Shown piece by piece: positions 43,609 to 52,008 of a DNA stretch of 64,000 nucleotides. Source of the stretch: Croceicoccus marinus (GTDB lineage Bacteria; Pseudomonadota; Alphaproteobacteria; Sphingomonadales; Sphingomonadaceae). Every line of letters begins with the position of its first letter. Within the stretch, counting starts at the first letter, position 1. The notes beneath the pieces are model-generated. The model saw nothing but the letters and a program-made list of their open reading frames with translations. It ran no database searches and was not told where the DNA came from. Where the stretch lies: NCBI RefSeq assembly GCF_001661675.2, contig NZ_CP019603.1, positions 496,001-560,000 on the forward strand. Reading direction: 5' to 3'. The position numbers were made by a program, and so were the translations under genes.

Positions 43609-43646
43609 CTAATCAGTGATTAGACAGCCATCTAATCACAGCTTAG
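43609..43646. promoter_or_regulatory. Tandem TetR operator candidates
   Basis: CTAATCAGTGATTAG (43609-43623) is a perfect 15-base palindrome around a central G. CTAATCACAGCTTAG (43632-43646) is a second, imperfect copy 23 bases on. Both lie between the divergent TetR and flavoprotein genes, the latter starting at 43671. Confidence 0.7.
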
Positions 43647-43670
43647 ATAGTGATGGCGGGAGAAGAATCG

Positions 43671-44906
43671 GTGGCCGGGAGCAAGGGTAGGATCGCCATT
43701 GTCGGAGCAGGGCCGGGCGGCATGGCTGCGGCGCTGGCGGCAATCCGCGTCGGGTTCGAGGTGACGCTGTTCGAGCGTTTCGCCGAGGTCAGGGCCGCCG
43801 GAAACATCCTGAACCTGTGGCCGCCCCCGCAGAAGGTGTTGAAGCTGATAGGCGTCGACACCCACGACCTGGGCGCGCCGTGCAAGGTCTTCTTCAAGAA
43901 CGCGAAGGGAGGCGTGCGCGCGGAGATCAGGCTTACCGACGAGGTGGAGCGCGAGTATGGCGGCGGCTTCATCGGCCTTTTGCGCTGGGGGCTGTACCAG
44001 CGCATGCTCGAAGCGTTGCCGCCGGGGGTTCTTCGTCTCGATCACGAGCTGACTTGCGTCGAAGACAGGGGCCGGCATGTCCGCCTGAACTTCGCGAACG
44101 GCGATCAGGCCGAGGCAGACGTGTTGATCGGCGCCGACGGCATCAACTCGTTTGTCCGCAAGCATCTGTGGGGCGACAAGCCGATCCGGCACCAGAAGCT
44201 TCATCTGGTCGGCGGGTATCTGTTCCTCGACAGTCCGCCAGACGGAATTGGCGTGCTGTCGCACAACCGCACCACCCAGGTGAGCTATACCCCCATCCGC
44301 CACGAGGGGAAGTGGGGGTACGAATGGTGGGTGCTTGAAGCGTGCGATCCCGATGCGCCTCCGCCCGCCGATCTCCACGCCTTCTGTGTCGAGCGCGCTG
44401 CCGGATTTTCCAGAAAGGTCCGCGACCTTATCGCGGCGACGCCGAGGGAGCATCTCCAGCGTTGGCCGATCCGCGACCGGGAGCCGATGGGGCAGTGGTC
44501 CAAAGGCCGCGTCACCCTGGTCGGCGACGCCGCGCATCCGACGTCGCCCTATGCCGCCTATGGCGCGGGCATGTCGATCGAGGATGGCTATTTCCTGGCC
44601 CGCGAACTGGCGGGCGCGGACATCGAGGACACGCAAGCCGTGCGCGATGCGCTGCAGCGCTATGAAGACAGGCGCAAGCCGCATACGTCCCGCGTGTCGC
44701 AGGAAGCCTATCACACGGGGCGGATGTTCCATCATCTGCCCGCGCCGCTGCGCCCGGTCAGGGACCTGGTCTTCGACCACACCGGCTTCCTGCAGAGGAT
44801 GGTCGGCGATGCCATGCCGCAGCACATCATTTCACAACTTGCCGAGATCGAGGACGCCCCGCCCTACGTTCCCGCACATCGCCGCGGGGAGGCGGCGGGC
44901 CGATGA
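43671..44906 (+). CDS. FAD-dependent monooxygenase (group A flavoprotein hydroxylase)
   Basis: 411 residues from a GTG after GGGAGAAG; the earlier ATG at 43653 has no ribosome site and would sit next to the operator. FAD motifs: GAGPGG (12-17), the second FAD/NADPH motif GADGINSFVRK (154-164) and GDAAHPTSPYAAYGAG (285-300). These define PHBH-like aromatic hydroxylases. No signal peptide. First gene of the operon with the C-glycosidase-like subunits; probably hydroxylates the aromatic aglycone or glycoside. It is not of the GMC type known as C-glycoside 3-oxidase. Confidence 0.9.
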   Translation: MAGSKGRIAIVGAGPGGMAAALAAIRVGFEVTLFERFAEVRAAGNILNLWPPPQKVLKLIGVDTHDLGAPCKVFFKNAKGGVRAEIRLTDEVEREYGGGFIGLLRWGLYQRMLEALPPGVLRLDHELTCVEDRGRHVRLNFANGDQAEADVLIGADGINSFVRKHLWGDKPIRHQKLHLVGGYLFLDSPPDGIGVLSHNRTTQVSYTPIRHEGKWGYEWWVLEACDPDAPPPADLHAFCVERAAGFSRKVRDLIAATPREHLQRWPIRDREPMGQWSKGRVTLVGDAAHPTSPYAAYGAGMSIEDGYFLARELAGADIEDTQAVRDALQRYEDRRKPHTSRVSQEAYHTGRMFHHLPAPLRPVRDLVFDHTGFLQRMVGDAMPQHIISQLAEIEDAPPYVPAHRRGEAAGR

Positions 44907-45832
44907 CAGCACAGTTCAAATATGGCGTTTCGCTCTACAGCTATACCGACGATTTCGGCACGGTCATGGACCTCGAGGATGCGTTCTATCACGCGTCGGA
45001 GACAGGCTCGACCGGCATCGAGATACTGGGCGAGGCCCATCTGCCCGCCTATCCCGACATCGAACCGGCGTGGCTGGATCGCTGGTATGCGCTTCTCGAC
45101 AAATACGGGCTCGAGCCTACGAATTATGCCAGCTGGATCGATACCGACATCCAGAACGGCCGCGACCTGACAGCGGGGGAGGGCGCGAAGCAGCTCGCTC
45201 TCGACCTCGAAAACGCCAGCCGTCTCGGTTTCAGGTTCGTTCGCCCCAAGTTCGGCGTGATCGACGACGAGCTGACACCGCACCCCATCTGGGAGGGTGC
45301 TGTCGAACGGGTGCTTGATCTTGCCGCGAAGCTGGATATCACGATCATTCCGGAAATCCATTCGCCCACGCCGATCCGCCATCCGGTCGTGGACGCCTAT
45401 ATCGATTTCATCCAGCGCACGGGAACGCGGCATTTCGGGCTGCTGATCGATACCGGCATCTTCCAGGATCGTCCTCTGCCCTTCTGGCAGCACGAGACAC
45501 CCGAAATGCGCGAGGGGGCCATGAGTTTCCTCAATGGCATCAGGGTCCCGGTCGAGCAACTGGCCGAAGTGATCGAATATACTCCGTTCATCCAGGCCAA
45601 GTTCCATCACATCGACGAGAACCTGCACGACCACAACATCCCCTGGGAGAAGGTGGTGCCGGCGCTCAAGTCGCTCGGTTACTCGGGCTATCTGTCCAGC
45701 GAGTACGAGGGAAAGCGCGATCCGTGGGTCGCGATCGAGCAGGTCCGGCGGCAGCACGCGCTGATCCGCAAGCTGGAGCGCGAATGGGAACAGGCGGCAG
45801 GCCAGGCCGGCAGGGAGCATGATCATGCTTGA
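44903..45832 (+). CDS. C-glycoside deglycosidase alpha-like subunit (sugar phosphate isomerase/epimerase TIM barrel)
   Basis: 309 residues; ATGA overlap with the flavoprotein gene. AP-endonuclease-2/xylose-isomerase-like barrel with a full metal-site set: Glu151 and His153 (IPEIHSP), Asp183 (LIDTG), His235/236 (KFHHID) and Glu267/269 (SSEYEG). By itself the family is broad. The next gene encodes the DUF6379/CGDB partner; such pairs (DfgA-DfgB, DgpC-DgpB, CarC-CarB) cleave the C-C bond of 3-keto-C-glycosides by metal-assisted elimination (family knowledge). The same role is inferred here. Confidence 0.82.
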   Translation: MTAQFKYGVSLYSYTDDFGTVMDLEDAFYHASETGSTGIEILGEAHLPAYPDIEPAWLDRWYALLDKYGLEPTNYASWIDTDIQNGRDLTAGEGAKQLALDLENASRLGFRFVRPKFGVIDDELTPHPIWEGAVERVLDLAAKLDITIIPEIHSPTPIRHPVVDAYIDFIQRTGTRHFGLLIDTGIFQDRPLPFWQHETPEMREGAMSFLNGIRVPVEQLAEVIEYTPFIQAKFHHIDENLHDHNIPWEKVVPALKSLGYSGYLSSEYEGKRDPWVAIEQVRRQHALIRKLEREWEQAAGQAGREHDHA

Positions 45833-46226
45833 ACACACCCCGATCCAGAGCAGCGGCTTCTCGAACATCGGTCCTGAAGACCAGCGTACCGGTTTTTGCT
45901 TGCGGGTTCGGCAGCCCAACTACCGCGGCCTGCGGCTTTCGTTGGTGGAGGGGATAAGGGTTGTGGTCGACGGCCACGAATTTCCCGCCGCGAGCAATCG
46001 CTATCGCATGGCAGGGCGCACCTATTCGCTGCAGGAACTGGACGCGGAGACGCAAGTGCGCTGGCCCGTGGGGACGGCGATGGAGGTGCTGGTCGACAAG
46101 CCGGGCGGGCTGGCTGCCGGCGTTCACCTGGTCGAGGTGGAGGTGCTTCTTCGCCACCCCTATTTCCCGCCGCAATTCCGGCCGACCCCGGTGCACGACC
46201 GCCGCCACATCACCATCATTCGCTAA
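45825..46226 (+). CDS. C-glycoside deglycosidase beta-like subunit (DUF6379/CGDB)
   Basis: 133 residues from the ATG at 45825, seven bases after AGGGAG; an ATG at 45819 is too close to that site. The pattern GFCLRVRQPNYRGLRLSL, VDGHEFP, GRTYSLQELDAETQVRWP and VDKPGGLAAGVH matches the DUF6379 family, the small beta-sheet subunit of C-glycoside deglycosidases. Overlaps the alpha gene by 8 bases. I recognise the family from its conserved blocks; a profile search would settle it. Confidence 0.8.
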   Translation: MLEHTPIQSSGFSNIGPEDQRTGFCLRVRQPNYRGLRLSLVEGIRVVVDGHEFPAASNRYRMAGRTYSLQELDAETQVRWPVGTAMEVLVDKPGGLAAGVHLVEVEVLLRHPYFPPQFRPTPVHDRRHITIIR

Positions 46227-46243
46227 GGCCGGGGGTCGGAGCC

Positions 46244-47440
46244 ATGTCGCTAAAATCGAGGGCTGCGCCGCCAGCCCGCCCGGCCATGGAAGCCGGCGTG
46301 CCGCAGGGGCTGATCATCGTCCTGGCCGGTTTCCTGCCGGTGCTGGCGATCGTCAGCCTTGCGCCGGCGGTTCCCAGCATCATCGCCGCATTTGCCGATG
46401 TGCCGGGAGCCACGACCTGGGTTCCATTGGCCGTCACCGCGCCGGGCCTGATGATCGCGCTGTTTTCGCCGCTCATGGGATGGATCGCCGACCGTTATGG
46501 GCGCCGGCGGCTGCTGATCGCCTCCACCTTCGCCTATGGCGTTCTGGGCGTTCTGCCGTTCGTGTCGGGCACGATCGAGGTCCTGTTCGCCTCGCGGTTG
46601 GCCCTGGGGTTCTGCGAAGCGGCGATCCTTACTGTCACGAACACGCTGATCGGCGATTATTTCGCGCACGACCAGCGGCGAAAATGGCTGACATTGCAGG
46701 GCGTGCTCGGGCCGATACTGGGAACGTCGACGGTGTTCTTCTCGGGCCTGCTTGCCGCGCAGTCCTGGCAATATCCCTTCGCGATCTATGCCGTGGCGAT
46801 CCCGATTGCCGCCGCGATGATTTTCCTGATCCACGAGCCGGACGTGAAGGCCGAGATCGGGGCCCGGACGGCCGTTTCCCCGTTTCCATGGAAGACGATC
46901 ATGGTCTGCGCGGGCTTCACCCTGTTCGCGGCCTCGCTCTATTACGTCTACATCGTCCAGATCGGCCGCGCCTTCGGCGAGGTCGGGGTGGCCTCGGCCG
47001 GCCGCGTCGGCCTGCTGATATCCGTAGCGAGCGTCGGCGTCGTGCTTGGGGCGGCGATGTTCCAGGTGATCTCGCGCAAATTCAGCGCCGACCGGCAGCT
47101 CTTCATCTTCCTTGGCCTGCTCGGCATCGGGCTGTTCGGGATAGGATTCAGCGCATCTGCCGAGATGATGACCGGCTTTGCCTTCGTCCAGCAACTGGGT
47201 GCCGGGATCCTGATCCCCGCACTGGTCCTGTGGACCGTCTCGCACCTTCCGCCCGAGCATCGCGGCCGGGGCATGGGGATCTGGAGCGCCTGCTTCTTCC
47301 TTGGCCAGTTCGTCAGCCCGTTGCTGTTCACGCTCGCAAGCGAATTGTCCGGCTCCGTTCGAAACAGCTTTGCCTGTCTTGGCGCGGTGTCCGTCGCCGG
47401 CGCGGTGTCGGCACGCATGATGTCCAGGATGATCAAATAA
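46244..47440 (+). CDS. MFS transporter
   Basis: 398 residues, about 12 hydrophobic helices. The A-loop motif between helices 2 and 3 reads GWIADRYGRRRLL. The ATG at 46244 is preceded by GGTCGGAG. Major-facilitator uptake or efflux of a small organic molecule across the inner membrane. Position between the C-glycosidase-like subunits and a TonB receptor suggests it carries the glycoside or its aglycone inwards after outer-membrane passage (inference). Confidence 0.9.
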   Translation: MSLKSRAAPPARPAMEAGVPQGLIIVLAGFLPVLAIVSLAPAVPSIIAAFADVPGATTWVPLAVTAPGLMIALFSPLMGWIADRYGRRRLLIASTFAYGVLGVLPFVSGTIEVLFASRLALGFCEAAILTVTNTLIGDYFAHDQRRKWLTLQGVLGPILGTSTVFFSGLLAAQSWQYPFAIYAVAIPIAAAMIFLIHEPDVKAEIGARTAVSPFPWKTIMVCAGFTLFAASLYYVYIVQIGRAFGEVGVASAGRVGLLISVASVGVVLGAAMFQVISRKFSADRQLFIFLGLLGIGLFGIGFSASAEMMTGFAFVQQLGAGILIPALVLWTVSHLPPEHRGRGMGIWSACFFLGQFVSPLLFTLASELSGSVRNSFACLGAVSVAGAVSARMMSRMIK

Positions 47441-47468
47441 AACCAGGATAGATAACGGGAGAGGTTTC

Positions 47469-49811
47469 ATGACTAACAACAGGATTGCAGTACGTCTTCT
47501 CGCCTCGTGCGCAGCCATCTTCGCGACGATGCCGGCCCATGCCCAGGAAGCGGGCGATGCGTCGGCCCGGAACGATGAGGGCGCAAATGCCATCATCGTG
47601 ACCGCCCAGCGCCGCGAGCAGAACGTGATGGACGTGCCGGTAAGCGTTACCGTGCTCAGCGAGGAAATCCTGACCGACCGCGGCATCAACGACCTGCGCG
47701 GAGTGACCAAGCTTGCCCCCAGCCTGCAGGCGGGACAGGACAACCAGTTCTCCATCCGCGGCATCGGCACTGCCACCTATGCCGATACGGTGGAGCCCAG
47801 CGTGACGCAGGTGATCGACGACGTCGTACTGGGCGCACGCTATTTCGCCAGCATCGGATTCTACGACATCGAGCGCGTGGAAGTGCTGAATGGCCCGCAA
47901 GGCCTGCTGTTCGGCAAGAACGCCTCTGCCGGCGTCGTCAATATCACGACGACGCCTCCGCGGCTGGGCCGGTTCGAAGCGTCGATGGAAACGGAGGTCG
48001 TGACCCGGCACCGCGATGGCGACGACGGGCTGGGCTTTCGTACCCAGGGGACGATCAATGTTCCCGTCGGCGAGACGAGCGCCCTGCGAATGAACGCGAT
48101 CTATGGCGACCGGGATTCCATCGTCAACATCGAGAATGTCAATCCCGGCCGCGCCGAAGCGGATGTCGAGGAATATGCATTCCGCGCCAAGTTCCTGACC
48201 GAACCCAGCGACGTCTTCTCAGTCTATGTCATCGGCGACTATGGCAATTTCAGCGGCATTTCCGGCACCTTCGACTATACCTACCGGTCGCTTGGCGAAG
48301 GCAGCCAATATCCCGAACTGCTGGCGGAGGCGGGGGTCGAACCCGGGCCGCGCAACCTGACATCGGTCGTGGATGCGCCGTATTTTCGCGATCTGGAGAC
48401 CGGCGGCCTCCAGGCGAAACTGTCGTATCTGTTCGATAACGACTTCGAGATCAGCAATATCTTCGCGTGGAAGACCTATAGCCTCGACCAGACTTTCGAT
48501 TCCGACTTCACCCCCACCGATTTCCTCAACCGGAATGCCGCGACGAGCAGTTACGACCAGTTCTCGAACGAGCTTCGCCTGACATTGCCCGACAGCAACC
48601 GGGTGAGCGGCCAGGCCGGACTGTATTACTTCTATTCGCGGAACGACTTTACCGGCTATCGCCGGGGCGCCAGCGGCATACCGCCGTTCGTGACCGGCGG
48701 CTTTCCCTTCTGCGTCGATGTCGAGGTGTCCCCGGGACCGCCGCCGGCCTGCAACGTCAGCAATGTCGCCTTTATCGGTCAGGATTACGCGGGCGAGAAC
48801 ACGATCGAAAGCATGGCCGTGTTCGGCCAGCTGAACTACCAGTTGCTCGATACCCTGTCGGTGACAGCGGGCGGCCGCATCACCCATGATAACGTGTCCC
48901 TCGACCTGCTTGAGAATACCCGGCCGTATTTCGTGACGCTGGGTGTGCCGAACAACCGCTCGACCGGCGAGGCCAGGAATACCAATTTCAGCTGGAGACT
49001 GGGCGTCGACTGGGAGCCGGTTCCCGAAACGCTGGTGTATGGATTCGCCGGGCAGGGCTACAAGGGCCCCGGCTTCTCGAACGCTTCACCGGCGCCCAAT
49101 GCGGATCTGTCCGTCGAACCCGAAATCTCGACAAGCGGCGAGATCGGCATCAAGCAGGCCTTGTTCGACCGCCGCGTGAACCTGAGCGTGGCGGCGTTCT
49201 ATACCAGGTTCGACAATCTTCAGGTCCAGGCCTTCGACGCCGCACTGCAGACCATCATTCTGCAAAATGCCGCCGAGGCGACGACGATGGGCGTCGACGT
49301 CAATATCCAGGCCCAGCCGGTGCGCGGCCTGACCCTGCTAGCCAGCGCTTCCTATGTCGATGCGACTTACGACACCTATACCGGGCGGGAATGCTATCCC
49401 GGTCAGGTTGCGGCAAGTTGCGATGCCACGGGTACGTTCGACGTTTCCGGACGCCAGGTGCCGCAATCCGCGAAGTTCACCTCGGTCGTGTCGGCCGATT
49501 ACGAATTCCCGCTCAACAGCGCGCTGAACGGCATCATCGGCGGCAGCTACTACCATCGCTCTTCGCTGCTCAGCGAGTATGCCCCCGGTGCGGTCATTCC
49601 GGCGTGGGACACTTTCGACGGGAACATCGGTATCGAGGGGGCCAACTGGCGCGCTTCGCTGTTCTGCAAGAACTGCTTCAACCAGATCCGCCCCGTATCG
49701 ATCGAGGTCGAGGCAGGCGACGGGATCAATGCAGGAGCGCTGACCCTGGTGCAGCGGTGGAGCTATGATTCGGTGCGCACGATGGGCGTTCGGGTCGGGC
49801 TGGATTTCTGA
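47469..49811 (+). CDS. TonB-dependent receptor
   Basis: Complete 780-residue receptor; signal peptide cut near MPAHAQ (residue 26). TonB box NAIIVTAQRREQNVMDVP, plug hallmark EVLNGPQGLLFGKNASAGVV, C-terminal strand RTMGVRVGLDF ending in Phe. GGGAGAGG precedes the ATG. Last gene of the TetR-controlled operon, 28 bases after the MFS gene. Probably brings the bulky glycoside across the outer membrane. Confidence 0.94.
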   Translation: MTNNRIAVRLLASCAAIFATMPAHAQEAGDASARNDEGANAIIVTAQRREQNVMDVPVSVTVLSEEILTDRGINDLRGVTKLAPSLQAGQDNQFSIRGIGTATYADTVEPSVTQVIDDVVLGARYFASIGFYDIERVEVLNGPQGLLFGKNASAGVVNITTTPPRLGRFEASMETEVVTRHRDGDDGLGFRTQGTINVPVGETSALRMNAIYGDRDSIVNIENVNPGRAEADVEEYAFRAKFLTEPSDVFSVYVIGDYGNFSGISGTFDYTYRSLGEGSQYPELLAEAGVEPGPRNLTSVVDAPYFRDLETGGLQAKLSYLFDNDFEISNIFAWKTYSLDQTFDSDFTPTDFLNRNAATSSYDQFSNELRLTLPDSNRVSGQAGLYYFYSRNDFTGYRRGASGIPPFVTGGFPFCVDVEVSPGPPPACNVSNVAFIGQDYAGENTIESMAVFGQLNYQLLDTLSVTAGGRITHDNVSLDLLENTRPYFVTLGVPNNRSTGEARNTNFSWRLGVDWEPVPETLVYGFAGQGYKGPGFSNASPAPNADLSVEPEISTSGEIGIKQALFDRRVNLSVAAFYTRFDNLQVQAFDAALQTIILQNAAEATTMGVDVNIQAQPVRGLTLLASASYVDATYDTYTGRECYPGQVAASCDATGTFDVSGRQVPQSAKFTSVVSADYEFPLNSALNGIIGGSYYHRSSLLSEYAPGAVIPAWDTFDGNIGIEGANWRASLFCKNCFNQIRPVSIEVEAGDGINAGALTLVQRWSYDSVRTMGVRVGLDF

Positions 49812-50218
49812 CCGCATTGCTTGTTCGGCCCGGGCTGTTTCACGCTTTGCTGCCGAAACGGACTTCGCGTCATGCATATCGTCGGCGGTGGGCCGGGTTC
49901 GTTGGTCGGCCCGGTTCACCGCCTCGTGTCCGGAATGGATGATCAGGCCTGACGCGTTTCGCACGCCGTCAGCAGGGCGACCGGTTTCCGCTGCTCCAAC
50001 CCTTGCTCCGCTTCCCCGAGGGCGAGCGGCAAACCGGCTGACCTGCGAAGCGGCGAAGCGATCCGGCCATCGCTGCGATCTTCGAACATTGTCTGACCAG
50101 GGGTTACGCTTTTGTATGGGTCCGCTGGCGAGTTAGCGGAAAGGCGAATCCTCTTTGCCTTTCGCTCGCCGGGGGTATATGTATGGACATAACCCTCGTT
50201 ATGTATGGACAATGAGTC
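49812..50218. other. 407-base intergenic region
   Basis: No credible coding frame. Its right end holds the direct repeats described separately. The left part has GC-rich dyads (around TTCGGCCCGGGC at 49825) that may end the TonB receptor transcript; no T-run is present. Confidence 0.4.
50178..50211 (+). promoter_or_regulatory. Direct-repeat operator candidate for the MocR regulator
   Basis: TATGTATGGACA occurs exactly at 50178-50189 and 50200-50211, a 22-base (two-turn) spacing. A partial copy TTGTATGG is at 50114. The second copy ends 7 bases before the DUF983 GTG. MocR-type regulators bind direct repeats of this kind (family knowledge), and the MocR gene is the next but one. Confidence 0.55.
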
Positions 50219-50653
50219 GTGGAAGAAACCGAAAAAGGCAAGTGGGCATGGATCCTCAAATCCGGCTGGAAGGGGCTGTGCCCGCGCTGCGGGGAAGGGC
50301 ACATGTTCCGTTCGTGGCTGAAAATCAGCGACAGGTGCGAGAAATGCGGCCTGGACTATCGTTTCGCTTCCCCGGATGACGGCCCGGCCTTTTTCTCTCT
50401 TTGTTTCGTGGCCTTCCCGTTGCTCTTCGTGGTCGTGTGGCTTCAGGTCTCGCTTGGCCTGCCAATCCCGGTGCTGTTCCTGATCGGCGTGCCGCTGATG
50501 GGTCTTGGCTGCCTTTTGCCGCTGCGCCCGATCAAGGGGTGGCTTGTGGCATCGCAGTACGTCAACAACGCGATAGAGGCCGGGACCGAGAAGCTGTGGG
50601 CCGACATGCATGCACGCGAAGACGAAGCCAGAAATGACCGACTGGATTCCTGA
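50219..50653 (+). CDS. DUF983 membrane protein
   Basis: 144 residues, GTG start. N-terminal zinc-ribbon-like part with CPRCGEGHMF and CEKCGLDY (Cys pairs at about 21/24 and 40/43), then two hydrophobic helices (about 60-80 and 85-105). DUF983 proteins are small inner-membrane proteins of unknown role found in many alphaproteobacteria. The unusually short leader overlaps the putative operator, so it may be tightly regulated. Its end overlaps the MocR gene by 20 bases. Confidence 0.85.
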   Translation: MEETEKGKWAWILKSGWKGLCPRCGEGHMFRSWLKISDRCEKCGLDYRFASPDDGPAFFSLCFVAFPLLFVVVWLQVSLGLPIPVLFLIGVPLMGLGCLLPLRPIKGWLVASQYVNNAIEAGTEKLWADMHAREDEARNDRLDS

Positions 50654-51995
50654 CCTTAACGGAAGGAACGGCCCGAAATATCGCGCACTCGCGGAAGCAT
50701 TGACCGCTGCCATCGGGACGGGCGTGCTCAAGCCCGGGGCGCGATTGCCGCCGCAGCGCGAACTGGCGCAGGCGCTTGGCCTCGATCTGACGACCATAAC
50801 CCGCGCCTATAATGTCGCCCGGCAGCGCGGCCTGATCGATGGCCGCGGCAAGGCCGGAAGCTTCGTGCGCGAGACTGCCACGCACGCGGTCCAGGCCGCC
50901 GCGCAGGTCGATACCGGCTTGAACACGCCGCCGGTCCCGTCGGGCGGTATCGTGCAGGATGCCATGAGAAAGGCGTTCGAGCAGGCCCTTGGACAGGGCG
51001 GGGGCGCGCTGCTTCAATACCAGGCCGCTGGCGGCGATCCGGTGATCTGCCAGGCGGGGGCCGACCTTGCGGCGCGGTTGGGACTGAAGAGGAGCACCGA
51101 TCAATTTGCCCTGTCGGCCGGCGGGCAGAATGGATTGATGGCCATTTCCCGGGCGATTCTGGTCGCAGGCGCAAAGGTTGCCTGCGGCGAGTTCGTCTAT
51201 CCCGGCTTTCGCGCCATAGCCGCGCGCCTGGGGGTAGAGCTGGTGCCCCTGCAGGCGATGACCGCCGCTGCGCTGGACCTTGCTTGCAGGCAGAACGATA
51301 TTGCCGCGCTTTATGTCGTGCCGACCAACGACAACCCGACCGCAGCGACCATCCCGTTTCCCGAACGGCAGAGGATTGCCGAAGTCGCGCAGCGCCACGG
51401 GCTGCAGATTATCGAGGACGATGCCTATGGGCTGCTGCCAAGGGATCCGCTGCCGGCGATCGCCAGCCTGGTACCCGACCGGACATGGCATATCCTCAGC
51501 ACGTCCAAGATCATTTCCCCCGCGCTCAGGATTGCCTTTGTCAGTGCGCCGACCGTGACCGACACGCTGCGGCTGACGGCGGAGGTGCAGGACATCGCCG
51601 TCATGCCTCCGCCCCTGAATGCCGCGATGGTGGCCTATTGGCTGCGCGACGGGACCTTCGACAGCCTGATGTCCGCCGTGCGGGCCGAGGCCGAATGGCG
51701 ATCGGACCTTGCGGGCAGGATCCTGAGGGACCATTCGATCAGCCGTCATCCCCAGGGGTATCATGTCTGGCTGAAACTGCCCGAAGGCGCGTCGGCTTCC
51801 ATGCTGTCGCAAAAGCTGGCCGCCGCGGGCGTGGGGGCGATCCCGTCCGACCGTTTCGCGGCTGGTAAGGTCGCCGCCCAGGCGCTTCGGGTGTCACTTG
51901 GCGGCGCGGCCCCGCGAGCCATGGTCGAGGCGGCCTTGCGGCAGCTTGCCGGGCATTTGTCCCTGCTCGATGTAGAGCGGGCCGATTTCGTCTAG
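50634..51995 (+). CDS. MocR-family regulator (GntR HTH fused to PLP aminotransferase domain)
   Basis: 453 residues from ATG 50634. GntR winged helix at about residues 10-75 (LKPGARLPPQRELAQALGLD, TTITRAYNVARQRGLIDG). Aminotransferase-like domain with the PLP lysine in ILSTSKIISPALR, plus NDNPTAATIPF and EDDAYGLLP. MocR proteins sense PLP-linked or amino compounds. Likely controls the DUF983 promoter (inference). Confidence 0.9.
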   Translation: MTDWIPDLNGRNGPKYRALAEALTAAIGTGVLKPGARLPPQRELAQALGLDLTTITRAYNVARQRGLIDGRGKAGSFVRETATHAVQAAAQVDTGLNTPPVPSGGIVQDAMRKAFEQALGQGGGALLQYQAAGGDPVICQAGADLAARLGLKRSTDQFALSAGGQNGLMAISRAILVAGAKVACGEFVYPGFRAIAARLGVELVPLQAMTAAALDLACRQNDIAALYVVPTNDNPTAATIPFPERQRIAEVAQRHGLQIIEDDAYGLLPRDPLPAIASLVPDRTWHILSTSKIISPALRIAFVSAPTVTDTLRLTAEVQDIAVMPPPLNAAMVAYWLRDGTFDSLMSAVRAEAEWRSDLAGRILRDHSISRHPQGYHVWLKLPEGASASMLSQKLAAAGVGAIPSDRFAAGKVAAQALRVSLGGAAPRAMVEAALRQLAGHLSLLDVERADFV

Positions 51996-52008
51996 CGACT
52001 CGCAAGGC

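Noticed and set aside
43671..44906. Calling the flavoprotein a CarA-type C-glycoside 3-oxidase
   Set aside because: Its GADGIN and GDAAHP motifs are those of group A aromatic hydroxylases; GMC oxidase motifs are absent.
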